DNA from: Anaerolineae bacterium | GTDB lineage: Bacteria > Chloroflexota > Anaerolineae > UBA4142 > SHND01 | NCBI GenBank assembly: GCA_020851635.1 | Contig: JADZCJ010000044.1 | Coordinates: 179,837-243,836, forward strand | Length of the DNA stretch: 64,000 nucleotides | Direction of reading: 5' to 3' | Shown here: positions 1 through 8,841 of the stretch, in pieces | How the letters are laid out: each line of letters begins with the position of its first letter | Numbering within the stretch: the first letter of the stretch is position 1 | Notes under the pieces: generated by a model | Seen by the model: the letters and a program-made list of their open reading frames with translations, nothing else | The model's database searches: none | Told to the model about the DNA's origin: nothing | Translations under genes and position numbers: made by a program

Positions 1-64
1 AACAAGGTGAATAAACCGCGCGGGTTTCGGGCACATTCCGCAAGACGTATTGAGCGTCACATCT

Positions 65-1309
65 CTAAAACGGGACCTCTCCCGCATCTGCCGCGCGCGT
101 TTGTGGCAGGGGCTGAACGCGACCGTCGCTCACGCTCAAAATCCGCGCTCGAGCAATAAATTCGTCGGTAAAATCATCGAGGTCGGTCGCGCTCACGATC
201 GCCTGTTTGGCGCTCAGGATGGCATGAGACAGAGCTGCCCGGCGCGGCTTGTCCAATTCCGACATGACGTCGTCCAGGAGCAGCACCGGCTCTTCGCCCG
301 TCTCGACGCGCATCAACTCGATTTCCGCCAATTTAAGAGCCACCGCAATCGTCCGACCCTGCCCGCGCGAAGCGTAGGTTGTCATATCCACGCCGTCAAC
401 CGTAAAACGCAAATCGTCACGATGGGGACCCACCAGCGTCAACGCCGCCCCTGCCTCTTTGGCGCGGAGCTCTGCCAACTGCCCGCGAAACGCCATCGCA
501 ATTTGTTCCAGTGGCGCGGACGGGGGCGTTAGCCCCAACCCCAGCTGACGCGTCTCGGGCAGCGCAAACGCTTCAACAGGAATGGTCGGCTGATAGTGTA
601 ATTTCAATTCTTTATGCTCGGCAGTGAGCTGTGGGTGAATCTCGCTGACAAGCCCATTGTAGGTTTCGATCGCCTGGGCGCGCCGCGCCATCACATACGA
701 GCCATTCTCAACCAGTTTGTTATTCCACGGCTCCAATTCCGCCGCGTTGAACGAACGCTCGCGAAACTCTTTAAGCAAGGCATTGCGCTGTTCCAGCACA
801 TGATTGTATTGCTGTAATGCGCGCGAGTATTTGGGATCAATTTGCGAGAGGGTCGTATCCAGATACCGGCGTCGGTCGCCCGGAGAGCCAAACACCAGTT
901 CGAGGTCTTGGGGCAAAAAGAGCACCACATTCAGGTTTCCCAACAAATCAATCGCGCGCTTGTTGACGCCGTTCACCTTGATTCGTTTGCTCACGCGCGC
1001 AACCGTCAGATCGCGCTCCTCGCCCGTCACCAGCACAATTTCCAGTTCGGTCATCACGCCGTTCGCCCGCCCGATTTGCGCTTCCACCCGCGCAAAGGGA
1101 ATCGGCTCGGTTGCCGCGCCCCAGTGAATCAACTCACGTTCCGCGCCCGCATGCGGCGAGCGCGCGGTCGCCAAAAAGAAAATCGCCTCGAGCAGGTTGG
1201 TCTTGCCCTGTGCGTTATTGCCATACAGGAGCGTGATGCCCGAACCAAACTCCAGTTCCAGGCGCTCATAGTTACGAAAATGTGAAAGCGACAGGCGAGC
1301 AAGCAGCAT
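65..1309 (-). CDS. recF: DNA replication and repair protein RecF
   Basis: RecF is an SMC-like ATPase that binds single-strand gaps and helps load RecA. The 414-residue protein has the RecF opening L-x-x-F-R-N-Y, a Walker A motif GNNAQGKT at residues 30-37 and a Walker B/D-loop VLLLDDVMSELD at 342-353. Length is slightly above the usual 360-400. The frame is open seven codons further upstream, but ATG 1309 aligns with the family start and lies just below a TATAAT box, so the longer start would overlap the promoter. A terminator separates it from the glycosyltransferase gene upstream, so it looks independently transcribed. No dnaN or gyrB lies next to it on this side. The stop is near the window edge; the 64 bases beyond hold no supportable gene. 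Confidence 0.95.
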   Translation of the reverse strand: MLLARLSLSHFRNYERLELEFGSGITLLYGNNAQGKTNLLEAIFFLATARSPHAGAERELIHWGAATEPIPFARVEAQIGRANGVMTELEIVLVTGEERDLTVARVSKRIKVNGVNKRAIDLLGNLNVVLFLPQDLELVFGSPGDRRRYLDTTLSQIDPKYSRALQQYNHVLEQRNALLKEFRERSFNAAELEPWNNKLVENGSYVMARRAQAIETYNGLVSEIHPQLTAEHKELKLHYQPTIPVEAFALPETRQLGLGLTPPSAPLEQIAMAFRGQLAELRAKEAGAALTLVGPHRDDLRFTVDGVDMTTYASRGQGRTIAVALKLAEIELMRVETGEEPVLLLDDVMSELDKPRRAALSHAILSAKQAIVSATDLDDFTDEFIARARILSVSDGRVQPLPQTRAADAGEVPF

Positions 1310-1311
1310 AA

Positions 1312-1349
1312 TGCGCGCATTATATCCCAACTTGCCCGCAATGTGTCAT
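1312..1349 (-). promoter_or_regulatory. Probable recF promoter, leaderless type
   Basis: On the minus strand a perfect TATAAT occupies 1324-1319. A weak ATGACA at 1349-1344 lies 19 bases further upstream. The predicted transcription start falls within about 3 bases of ATG 1309, with no Shine-Dalgarno sequence between. Seen directly: the -10 match and the spacing. Inferred: leaderless initiation. Confidence 0.6.
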
Positions 1350-1390
1350 TGTCCGGTGATCGCACACATCGCCGCGCGACTCGAACGCAC

Positions 1391-1415
1391 AAAAAAAGCC
1401 ACGCTGTGGCGTGGC
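1391..1415 (-). terminator. Rho-independent terminator after the GT4 gene
   Basis: Read on the minus strand, GCCACGC-CACA-GCGTGGC (1415-1398) forms a 7-bp stem with a 4-base loop, followed at once by seven T (1397-1391). It lies 8 bases after the stop of the GT4 gene and isolates that operon from recF. Confidence 0.9.
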
Positions 1416-1423
1416 ATCGCTTT

Positions 1424-2671
1424 TCAAAGGGACCGCTGCTTTTCCAGTTCGGGAACGGTCCGCGTTTTTGCGCTCGACAGCGCCATATACACCTGTTCGA
1501 TTTTGCGCGCCGTCGCATCCCACGAAAATTTCTCGATCGCGCGCTCGCGCAATCGTTTGCCGCGCGCTTTGGCGGCAGCGCGGTCGAGCAGCAACATCTC
1601 GATGCAGCTCGCCAGCGCCTCCGAGTCTCCGGGCGGCGCATAAACCCCATCTTCACCCAAATAATCGCGCGCGACGGGATGCTCGAACGCGACGACCGGC
1701 AGCCCCGTAGCCATATAGTTTAGAATTTTGCCGTTCCCTTCGGTCTGGCTCAACTTGGGCGCCACCGCGATATCTCCAACCGCCAGCCATTGCGCAATGT
1801 CCTGATACGGGATGCGCCCGGGAAATTCGACACGCTCGCCAATGCCCATTTCGCGCGCTCGCGTAATGTATTTTTCCGCGCCGGGATAGCCCATGACAAG
1901 AAAGTGAACGTCATGCCCATGCTCAAGCACGCGGTTTGCCGCTTCGAGCAAGTGTCCCACGCCCTGATAATCAGCAAGCAGCCCGAGATACACCACAACG
2001 GGGCGTTCGAGTGGGATTCCCAGCGTTTCTGATTTGAGTCGGAACTTTTGGGCGCGAAATTCCGCGCGCTCTTGATCATCCCACGGACGAAACCAGTCGG
2101 GGTTCACCGCATCGGGGATGTGCAGCACCTTGTGCGCCGGAACGTGGTATTCGGTTTCCAACAGATGAGCTTGATGGGCGGCGCTGGTAAAAATACAAGA
2201 TGGCAGATTGTCTATCCATTCTTCGAATTTACGCAGGGGTTTATAGATTCTGCCATGCGGGTCGAGGAAACGGTGGTCCACCATTTCGCCGGTAAGGGAC
2301 CCTTGAAAGTCAAAAACGAGAGGTTTGCGAAAAGTTTTTGCGGCGAGCCACCCTATCAGCACCCCCTCATGGAGATGCCCGTGAATGATATCGGGCTTGA
2401 ACCGGCGCGCGGCGCGCAGAACGCGCGAGGTGAGAAAAATGTCCAGCCCCACCTTGTGCCGCGAAGAGCCGACTTCGTAATTCACGCGCCATGGGATGGA
2501 CATGGTGCGTTCGATGTCAAGGTTGGGCAAATCGCGCCCGCGCGGATAGGTGACGATGCGAACGGCGTGACCCAGCTTTTGCAGCGCGAGGGTTTCTTCG
2601 AGGATCCGAACATGGCAGCCGTAATCGCCAAAAAACGATGTCGGCGCAACCATCAAGATACGGTAGGACAT
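1424..2671 (-). CDS. GT4-family glycosyltransferase
   Basis: A 415-residue GT-B fold glycosyltransferase that probably adds a sugar to a lipid or exported glycan from a nucleotide-sugar donor in the cytoplasm. The N-terminal domain opens RILMVAPTSFFGDYG (acceptor side). The C-terminal donor domain (about 200-390) contains VVYLGLLADYQG and the stretch SQTEGNGKILNYMATGLPVV, a GT4 donor-site variant in which the second Glu of the E-x7-E motif is not present. It follows the GT2 gene by 14 bases in the same operon and is closed by a terminator. The substrate is unknown. Confidence 0.85.
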   Translation of the reverse strand: MSYRILMVAPTSFFGDYGCHVRILEETLALQKLGHAVRIVTYPRGRDLPNLDIERTMSIPWRVNYEVGSSRHKVGLDIFLTSRVLRAARRFKPDIIHGHLHEGVLIGWLAAKTFRKPLVFDFQGSLTGEMVDHRFLDPHGRIYKPLRKFEEWIDNLPSCIFTSAAHQAHLLETEYHVPAHKVLHIPDAVNPDWFRPWDDQERAEFRAQKFRLKSETLGIPLERPVVVYLGLLADYQGVGHLLEAANRVLEHGHDVHFLVMGYPGAEKYITRAREMGIGERVEFPGRIPYQDIAQWLAVGDIAVAPKLSQTEGNGKILNYMATGLPVVAFEHPVARDYLGEDGVYAPPGDSEALASCIEMLLLDRAAAKARGKRLRERAIEKFSWDATARKIEQVYMALSSAKTRTVPELEKQRSL

Positions 2672-2685
2672 AAAGACGGAGCAAG

Positions 2686-3423
2686 TTACTGATGCAGCGA
2701 AGCAGGTTTTATTTTCTTTTTTTCATCATTCAGTTCGCGCCACAGGCGAAAACGGAACCGCACCAGATCGCGGAACGCCCGCAAAATCACTTTGACATTC
2801 GCTCCGGTGGACGAACCGGCGGTGCGCGGCAAATGCTTTAACGGCACTTCGACAATCTTGTAGCCGCGCGCTTTGGCGCCCGCAAGCAGCTCGGTGTCCA
2901 CCATCGCGCCGTCCGAATTGAGCGTGACGAGCTCCAGGATTTCGCGGCGAAACAATTTGAAACCACAGTCAATATCCCGTGTCATGTAGCCAAACAGAAT
3001 TTGGACCACCAGGTTCCAACCCCAACGGTTCACGCGCCGCATAAACGGGTCGGCATCATTCGCGCGATACCCCGTCACAATATCCGCCCGATTCGAAAAC
3101 GCCATCAAATCGGACAATTGAACAAAGTCAAATTGATTGTCGCTCGGGGCAAAGGCGATCCAATCCTTGATGGCGGCATAAAAACCCGCCTTGAGCGCGC
3201 CGCCATAGCCGCGATTCGGGTCATTTTCCACGACCCGCAGGTTTGGGATTACGCCGATCATGCTCCTGGCGATTTCCCCCGTACGATCGCGGCTGCCATC
3301 GTTGACGAGAATGATTTCATAATCGAGATCAAGAGTCTGCAATACGCTCGACGCGCGGCGCAATGCTTCCGCCACGTTGGGTTCTTCGTTATATGCGGGA
3401 ATGACAAAAGACAGAGAAACCAT
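2686..3423 (-). CDS. GT2-family glycosyltransferase, dolichyl-phosphate-mannose-synthase-like
   Basis: A 245-residue GT-A enzyme. The N-terminus has SFVIPAYNEE and EIILVNDGSRDRTGEI, the nucleotide-sugar binding part; the region FAPSDNQF carries the metal-site Asp and CGFKLFRRE is typical of DPM1/ArnC-like proteins. No membrane helices follow, so it is of the short soluble type that transfers a sugar to polyprenyl phosphate. It starts 3 bases after the TyrA-like gene and precedes the GT4 gene, consistent with one small glycan operon. The C-terminus is basic and Lys-rich. Confidence 0.85.
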   Translation of the reverse strand: MVSLSFVIPAYNEEPNVAEALRRASSVLQTLDLDYEIILVNDGSRDRTGEIARSMIGVIPNLRVVENDPNRGYGGALKAGFYAAIKDWIAFAPSDNQFDFVQLSDLMAFSNRADIVTGYRANDADPFMRRVNRWGWNLVVQILFGYMTRDIDCGFKLFRREILELVTLNSDGAMVDTELLAGAKARGYKIVEVPLKHLPRTAGSSTGANVKVILRAFRDLVRFRFRLWRELNDEKKKIKPASLHQ

Positions 3424-3426
3424 AAC

Positions 3427-4398
3427 CTATTTCTTTTTTTCGCCTCCAAAACGACCGGCAAGCCCGCCCAGGAACATACGCGACGCGCCCGAACGCACTT
3501 CGGAAAAATCCACCGACTGGGACGTCTCACCCACTTTGTTCAAAAGCCACTGCTCGCGCTCGGTCTGGGCGGTCTTGAGCCATTTTTCCAGCGCGGCACT
3601 GTCGTCTTGGGCGAGCAGATTCTTGAGCTCACGCAGCGACTGGACATATTGGTCCAGCCAAAGCGACAAGGGTTCGCGTTGGGCGAGCAGCACCTGAGCG
3701 GTTGATCCCGGCTCGCGCGTGGCAAGTTCGGTCGCCTGAAAAAAGTCCGGTCCTGCAAATTTGTTCAATTCGCGCCAGCCCGAACTTGCCGTCGTTGTTT
3801 TCAATAGCATCGCTTGCGTCGCGGTTGCCAGATGCTGTGCTCCGGCTGCCAGTCCGTCATGTTCGACAGGGTCCATATACAACGGCTTGGCGCCCAGCAT
3901 CGAAATAAAACCCGTGAGCACCTGCACCGCATCCGGGTCGCTCTTGGATGTGGGCGTCAGGCAATACACGGCATTTTGAAACAAGTCGGCGCTCGCCTGC
4001 GCGCCCGGCATCACGCCATCGAGCGTCGGACGAAAAACCGGATTGCCGCCGATAAAATGCACGCGGGGGTCAAACGCCTTGGCTGCCTGCAGCACGGGTC
4101 CCTTGACAGTCGCCGTGTCGGTCACAATCACGCCCGGCGGCACATCATTACGCAGCAGACCGATATTTTCAAGCACGCCCGCCAAAGGCATGGACAGCAC
4201 AATGAGACCTGCCCCGTCCACTGCATTGTACAGATTCCACTCGCCGCGGTCCACCGCGCCGAGTTTTTGTGCCGCGCCGATGGCATCGCGATTTTTGTCA
4301 TGCCCGATGATTTCCAATTCGGCGCCCGTTTTTTTCAGCGCCAGCCCGATCGAAGCGCCAAGTCGTCCGAGCCCGATGATTGTGAGTCGTGGTTTCAT
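3427..4398 (-). CDS. Prephenate-dehydrogenase-like (TyrA-fold) NAD(P)-dependent protein
   Basis: A 323-residue protein with a Rossmann motif IIGLGRLGAS (GxGxxG at 9-14) and an all-helical C-terminal dimerisation domain containing EHDGLAAGAQHL (His180, His189), as in prephenate/arogenate dehydrogenases. The family active-site stretch usually reads G-[GT]-H-P, but here it is IGGNPVF with Asn119 in the His position. A role in tyrosine synthesis is therefore doubtful, and no other aromatic-pathway gene is nearby. ATG 4398 is chosen because it places the Rossmann strand at residue 4 and follows the lipoprotein stop by 4 bases. The neighbours (GT2, lipoprotein) do not reveal its job. Confidence 0.7.
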   Translation of the reverse strand: MKPRLTIIGLGRLGASIGLALKKTGAELEIIGHDKNRDAIGAAQKLGAVDRGEWNLYNAVDGAGLIVLSMPLAGVLENIGLLRNDVPPGVIVTDTATVKGPVLQAAKAFDPRVHFIGGNPVFRPTLDGVMPGAQASADLFQNAVYCLTPTSKSDPDAVQVLTGFISMLGAKPLYMDPVEHDGLAAGAQHLATATQAMLLKTTTASSGWRELNKFAGPDFFQATELATREPGSTAQVLLAQREPLSLWLDQYVQSLRELKNLLAQDDSAALEKWLKTAQTEREQWLLNKVGETSQSVDFSEVRSGASRMFLGGLAGRFGGEKKK

Positions 4399-4402
4399 GG
4401 TT

Positions 4403-5746
4403 TCACTCTTGCGCCCAGGCAGGTCGAGACCCCGGCGCAACGGTTTGGATGCGGTTTCCTGTAATGTCCATAATATACACTTCGCCGTTTTGAGAAAAAG
4501 CCAGCCAGTTGCCGTCAGGCGAAAAAATCGGGCTAAACCCTGTTATCACGCGGCGCACGTTCGACAGGTCCGCCATCTCCATCAGATAAATGTCGAATTG
4601 CGTTGCGCTCAGCTGGTTCGAAACAAATGCCAGCTGCCTTCCATCAGCCGAAACGGCGGGCGCAGTCGTGTCCACATTAAAATGCGTCAACCGCACCGGG
4701 TCGGCGCAGTTGGCGCCCAACCGCCACAACTCCGAACCGCCGGTCAAATTGGAAACAAAGACGATCTCGTTCGTGGTGGGGGAAACATCCAGCCCGCGCA
4801 AGGTTTCGCCGCTGCGAGCGCCAAAACATTCCCGCCGGTTTGTGCCGTCGCCGTTGACGATATAGATTTTTTGGTTCTGAAAATTATTGTCATACCCGAT
4901 ATAAGCAATCGCATCGCCGTTCCCGATCCAGCGCGGGGTCACAATCACCCCGTGCGAAGCCACATCAAGCACATTCTGGTCCTCGTCAATTGTCTGCAAA
5001 AGGTTCTGCGTTCCACTGCCGACCACGTACGCCAACTTGCTCTGCGCATCGGACCAATCGAGCGGCGATGCATTCGTGCTCAACTCGATGCCCAGATCGC
5101 CCGGCAGTGTGCCCAGCGTCACGTCCGAGAAAATCTCTTGCTTGCGGTCGGGACGCACCCACGCCGTCGTATAGCTTTCGTCCGGTTGTCTTACGACGAA
5201 ATAGATGCGCCCGCGCGGTGGCGGCACATCCGCGGTCGGCGTCGCGGTGGGTTGCAATCGCGAAACCACCACGCTGGTTGGCAGCGCCGTGGCAGTTGGC
5301 GCGCGCGCGACCACAATCACCGGCACGCCGCTCGTGCCCCCGCGCACATCGGTAAAGTCCGCCGCAATCCAGCCCAACGCCCCTTCATAGTCAATCTGGA
5401 ACCATTGACTGTCGGGACTCTTGCCCAAAATATCTTTGGAAACCCCGCGCTGCAATTTGCCGATCAGCGTAAACCCCGCACCCGGTCCCGCTCGCACATT
5501 CACAATAATGCGTGTGGTGGCAATCGGCGGCAGCGGCGTCGCCGTCGGCGGTGGGGTCTCGGTCGGCGGGACCTCTGTTGATGTTTTGGTTGCCGTCGGT
5601 TCAAGCGTCGCCGTCGGAATGGGTGTGTCGGTCACTTGCTGCAACGGAGCTGCGGTGGGCGTCGCCGTAGGACTGGGCGAGCAACCGACGACCGCCAACA
5701 CGAGCGCCGCGACAACTGTCAGGACCAAATGTCGTGCCGAAACCAT
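4403..5746 (-). CDS. Exported lipoprotein with SH3b domain and TolB-like propeller repeats
   Basis: A 447-residue cell-envelope protein. The start at 5746 gives a short basic N-terminus, a hydrophobic helix and a lipobox AVVGC with the lipidated Cys at 22. A Pro/Thr/Ala linker runs from about 23 to 75. An SH3b domain follows (NVRAGPGAGFTLIG ... WFQIDYEGALGWIAADF). The rest contains repeated blades such as WSDAQSKLAYV, VSPTTNEIVFVSN, VSADGRQLAFVSN and FSPDGNWLAFSQ, typical of WD40-like PD40/TolB propellers. It probably binds wall glycan or protein partners outside the membrane. It lies between the HD and TyrA-like genes with 4-5 base gaps, so is co-transcribed. Confidence 0.85.
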   Translation of the reverse strand: MVSARHLVLTVVAALVLAVVGCSPSPTATPTAAPLQQVTDTPIPTATLEPTATKTSTEVPPTETPPPTATPLPPIATTRIIVNVRAGPGAGFTLIGKLQRGVSKDILGKSPDSQWFQIDYEGALGWIAADFTDVRGGTSGVPVIVVARAPTATALPTSVVVSRLQPTATPTADVPPPRGRIYFVVRQPDESYTTAWVRPDRKQEIFSDVTLGTLPGDLGIELSTNASPLDWSDAQSKLAYVVGSGTQNLLQTIDEDQNVLDVASHGVIVTPRWIGNGDAIAYIGYDNNFQNQKIYIVNGDGTNRRECFGARSGETLRGLDVSPTTNEIVFVSNLTGGSELWRLGANCADPVRLTHFNVDTTAPAVSADGRQLAFVSNQLSATQFDIYLMEMADLSNVRRVITGFSPIFSPDGNWLAFSQNGEVYIMDITGNRIQTVAPGSRPAWAQE

Positions 5747-5751
5747 ACGTC

Positions 5752-6258
5752 TCAATTCATATCGTCCAGCTCTTTGAGCGCGTGATGCCATTGCTCCAAT
5801 CTCGCCGCATTTCTCTCCTTAAAGTGGGGCGCAGCGGTCTGATGTGCGCGAATCAATTCGAGAGCTTTGGGGTCAGCGCCCACATGCGCCGCCAATTCCG
5901 CTCCAAGCTCGGGATGATGCAGCAAAAGATAGAATGGATAGCGCCAGCTCTCGGGATTCTCACTCGCCCATCGCGCCAACGCCTTTGGCGACATCCGATT
6001 CAGCAAAACAGCCCCGACGCGGTACGCGAGCCCGATGTTTCGTTTTGCCACATCATGCAGCAACGCGGCTTGCAATAGTGGGCGGTCATTATATCCCCGT
6101 GCGCGCAGAGCATCGAAAATCGCCAGACTGTGGCGCTGGTCGCCCGGAGGCATGGATTGATAAAGCGCCAGCGCCTCGGGATTCAAGACCGCTTGCGCGC
6201 GTTCGAGCTCTGCCAAGGTCAAAGGCGGCGCGTTTGCCGCGCTCAGAAATTGGCGCAC
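5752..6258 (-). CDS. HD-domain phosphohydrolase-like protein
   Basis: A 168-residue protein. RHSLAIFDAL (His43) followed by LLQAALLHDVAK (His68-Asp69) matches the metal-binding H...HD signature of HD-superfamily phosphohydrolases, and LLLHHPELGAELAAHVG supplies later His residues. The substrate is unknown; the family includes nucleotidases and cyclic-nucleotide hydrolases. GTG 6258 is the first plausible start; no clear Shine-Dalgarno is seen. It is the first gene of the minus-strand operon that runs through the lipoprotein, TyrA-like, GT2 and GT4 genes. Confidence 0.75.
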   Translation of the reverse strand: MRQFLSAANAPPLTLAELERAQAVLNPEALALYQSMPPGDQRHSLAIFDALRARGYNDRPLLQAALLHDVAKRNIGLAYRVGAVLLNRMSPKALARWASENPESWRYPFYLLLHHPELGAELAAHVGADPKALELIRAHQTAAPHFKERNAARLEQWHHALKELDDMN

Positions 6259-6522
6259 GCGATACAGTCGAATGAGCTCTCTCCGACAACCTGCTATTCC
6301 ATCTAGCTTTAATGAGCTGACAGATTCGGTCTCGACAACTCGGAGGTCAACGCGAATCTGCGCGAATTTGGGCTAATTTTGATCCTTATTCGTCGTTACG
6401 CAAAGCGTAACAATGATTCGTGCCAAGCCGCAGTTTGGCGAAATTCGCGTTTCCCTGTGTCAGTCAACAAAAGCTATTCGGAACAATGCAACGACATGAT
6501 GAAATTGCCGCGTCAAGCGCCA
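6259..6522. other. Gene-free gap with a degenerate inverted repeat
   Basis: This 264-base gap holds no coding sequence I can support. A degenerate copy of a dispersed inverted repeat (6345-6454) fills its middle, with a small hairpin GTTACGC-AAA-GCGTAAC at 6395-6411. Confidence 0.6.
6345..6454. repeat. Degenerate copy of the ACGCGAAT inverted-repeat family
   Basis: The left arm at 6350-6367 (ACGCGAATCTGCGCGAAT) and right arm at 6441-6454 (AAATTCGCGTTTCC) match the arms of the complete element at 28688-28756. The centre has been replaced by other small hairpins. Confidence 0.6.
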
Positions 6523-7215
6523 TCAGAACGGATACGGACCGACTATCAGATTGAACATGGCATTCGTCGGACCGGAAATCAAAGAACCAATAAATGGTCC
6601 GGCAAACCAGAACAAGACCAGCACCACGATCAAGCCAAACTGCTGAGTCTGAATATAAAAACGCTCCACCCGATACGCCAGATCACCGGGCAAGAGCGCC
6701 AGCAGCACCTTGGAACCATCCAGCGGCGGGAACGGGATCATGTTGAAAACCGCCAACGTCAGATTTAGCGAGATAATGATCGTAAAAATCTGGATGACAT
6801 AAAACAACGCCTCGGAAGGTCCCTGGCTCTCCCAAACACCAAACAAAATCCGCAGCGCGATCCCGAACGCGGTGGCAATGATAACATTCGTAACCGGTCC
6901 GGCGATTGCGACCAGCGCCATGCCCCACCGCCGGTCCATCCGAAAGTTGTATGGATTGACCATCACGGGCTTGCCATACCCAAAACCGACCAGCAAGATC
7001 AAAAGCGTGCCAAACACATCGAAATGCGCCATCGGATTGAGCGTCACACGCCCATCCCGCACCGGCGTCAAATCGCCGAGACGGTACGCCACCAACGCAT
7101 GCGCAAATTCGTGAAGAGAAATGCCCAAAATGATGGCAATTCCATACCCAATCAGCACTATAAATGCGGATTGAATATCTCCGCTCTGGAGGTCCCTGAC
7201 AAACTGCATTAACAT
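6523..7215 (-). CDS. M50 / site-2-protease-family zinc metalloprotease
   Basis: A 230-residue, strongly hydrophobic protein with about six membrane segments. The zinc motif HEFAH lies at 35-39 inside the second helix, and the second family motif NMIPFPPLDG at 158-167 supplies the third metal ligand, Asp166. This is the compact M50 type without a PDZ domain, as in SpoIVFB-like or YwhC proteins. It would cleave membrane-embedded substrates, but none is evident here. ATG 7215 is chosen because an AGGAG ribosome site lies six bases upstream, whereas the frame opening further upstream overlaps the -10 box. Confidence 0.85.
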   Translation of the reverse strand: MLMQFVRDLQSGDIQSAFIVLIGYGIAIILGISLHEFAHALVAYRLGDLTPVRDGRVTLNPMAHFDVFGTLLILLVGFGYGKPVMVNPYNFRMDRRWGMALVAIAGPVTNVIIATAFGIALRILFGVWESQGPSEALFYVIQIFTIIISLNLTLAVFNMIPFPPLDGSKVLLALLPGDLAYRVERFYIQTQQFGLIVVLVLFWFAGPFIGSLISGPTNAMFNLIVGPYPF

Positions 7216-7286
7216 TTCCGGCTCCTGCAAAAAAAAGCGACGCGGATGTGCCGCGCCGAACGACTTGCACAAATTATGACGTTGCA

Positions 7287-7292
7287 ATTATA
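7287..7292 (-). promoter_or_regulatory. -10 box upstream of the M50 protease gene
   Basis: A perfect TATAAT on the minus strand (7292-7287) lies about 70 bases above ATG 7215. No good -35 is visible. It gives a leader of about 65 bases that contains the AGGAG ribosome site. Confidence 0.5.
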
Positions 7293-7695
7293 CCATTGGA
7301 TACGCCCACTCTAGAAATTCTTGCCGGTGCATCCTCACCAGAATTGCTTGCCAAAAATTCATGAACGCGCGGGATTGGGGACCCGCGAATCTTTGTGTAT
7401 CTGCCAACACTCTTGACCTTCAAGAGACGACGATTCATTCATGTCGCAAAAAAAACCGGGCGCGCAAAAAATTTTCGCAACAGAACATCATCGCACAAAC
7501 CGGGCGCGATTGCGAGCGATTGCGCGAAAACTTTAAGGATGCGAAAAGTATGCAATACGCTATAATGAATCCAACAAAGTTTCGCGCACGCGCATCACAT
7601 CATCATCAAAACTCGAAAGGACGCGCGAAAAATTTTCCTGTCGCTGCGCATCGTTCGCTTTGCGTCAAACCGGGAAGAACAGTGAGGTCCTTGCT
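7293..7695. other. Intergenic region between divergent M50 and ATP-grasp genes
   Basis: About 400 bases with no supportable gene. It contains the two divergent -10 boxes, a small GC hairpin near 7365-7388 (GCGGG...CCCGC), A-rich runs, and a 120-base leader ahead of the ATP-grasp gene. Confidence 0.55.
7561..7566 (+). promoter_or_regulatory. -10 box upstream of the ATP-grasp/GNAT operon
   Basis: A perfect TATAAT lies on the plus strand in an AT-richer patch, about 130 bases upstream of the chosen start. No convincing -35 is visible. Confidence 0.5.
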
Positions 7696-8841
7696 TTGAA
7701 AGTTCTCGTCGTTTACAACGTCGTTGATTTGTTGGACAAGGGACAATCCGAAGATCTACTCGCCGAACAAGAATCAAAAATTGTCGAAGAAGCAGTCGCA
7801 AATTCGCTGCGCTCGTTCGGGCATCAGGTTGTTTCCGTTCCTATTCGCCACGAATTGTGGGAGCCGCTTCGTGAATTTGATCCGAACGAGTGGCTCATTT
7901 TTAATCTCTGCGAAAGTATCCGCGACAAAACCTACCTCGAACCGTACGTCATCTCTGTATACGAATATCTCCATTTTCGTTACACCGGTTCCAATCGTCT
8001 CACCCTCGCCACCTGTCTGAACAAGGGACGCGCCAAAGAAATCCTCAAGGCGCACAACATTCCAACCGCGCCGTTCCAGGTCATCGGTCCGCCCACCGTG
8101 CGCCGCCAACTCGATTTCCCGTTGTTTGTAAAACCGGTGGCGGAGGATGCGTCTTTGGGCATCACGCTCGATTCGGTGGTCGAAAGCGAACGCGAACTGC
8201 GCCAACAGCTGCGATTCATCTGGGACACGTATCGCCAGCCGGCGCTGGTCGAATCGTTCATCGAGGGGCGCGAATTTAACGTGACCGTGCTGGGGAACGA
8301 AAACCCGCGCGTGCTGCCCCTTTCAGAAATTAACTTTGCGCAAATTCCTGACCCCAAAGCGCGCATTGTCACGTTCAAGGGCAAATGGGTCGAAGAGTCG
8401 GACGATTACAAATTCACGCAGGTGATTTCGCCCGCCAAGGTGAGCGAATCCCTCCGCGCCAAGATCGTCAAGGTCGCCGTGGATGCCTATCGCGCGATGG
8501 GTGTGCGCGATTACGGACGGGTGGATTTGCGCGTCATGAACGGCACGCCGTATGTGCTGGAAGTAAACCCCAACGCCGACCTTTCGCCCGATGCGGGGAT
8601 CTCGCGCGCCGCCCGCGTAGCTGGCATGAGCTATGCGATGCTCGCCGACGAAATTGTGCGGCTCGCCGCCCACCGCTACAAGCTCAAGGAACCGCGCCCT
8701 CGCATTATCTCGATGCGTCTCAAAGCTCGCAGCGCAGGCGCAGACGGTGTGCGCGCCATTCCCGTCGGCGGTTTCAAAGCCGACAAAAAGCAGTCGGCGC
8801 CCGCGCCTGTCCCTGTCGCCGTCGCAGCCGCCCATTCATGA
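7696..8841 (+). CDS. ATP-grasp ligase, D-alanine-D-alanine ligase-like
   Basis: A 381-residue ATP-grasp enzyme. The N-terminal part (KVLVVYNVVDLLDKG) replaces the usual Ddl opening. The ATP-grasp core shows FPLFVKPVAEDASLGI, ALVESFIEGREFNVTVLG and DYGRVDLRVMNGTPYVLEVNPNADLS, where the Asp, Glu and Asn metal residues are conserved. It could ligate D-alanine or another amino acid or peptide. No mur genes are adjacent, so Ddl itself is not assumed. A TTG start at 7696 is preferred: it fits the first beta strand and has GTGAGG eight bases upstream. The Ala/Pro-rich C-terminus overlaps the next gene by four bases. Confidence 0.75.
   Translation: MKVLVVYNVVDLLDKGQSEDLLAEQESKIVEEAVANSLRSFGHQVVSVPIRHELWEPLREFDPNEWLIFNLCESIRDKTYLEPYVISVYEYLHFRYTGSNRLTLATCLNKGRAKEILKAHNIPTAPFQVIGPPTVRRQLDFPLFVKPVAEDASLGITLDSVVESERELRQQLRFIWDTYRQPALVESFIEGREFNVTVLGNENPRVLPLSEINFAQIPDPKARIVTFKGKWVEESDDYKFTQVISPAKVSESLRAKIVKVAVDAYRAMGVRDYGRVDLRVMNGTPYVLEVNPNADLSPDAGISRAARVAGMSYAMLADEIVRLAAHRYKLKEPRPRIISMRLKARSAGADGVRAIPVGGFKADKKQSAPAPVPVAVAAAHS

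Noticed and set aside
1..64. Start of another minus-strand gene beyond recF
   Set aside because: An ATG at 36 opens a frame running off the left edge, but 12 codons are too few to identify or support.
4043..5581. Plus-strand 512-codon open frame opposite the lipoprotein and TyrA-like genes
   Set aside because: It spans two minus-strand genes with clear domains; its translation is Arg/His/Pro-rich without motifs.
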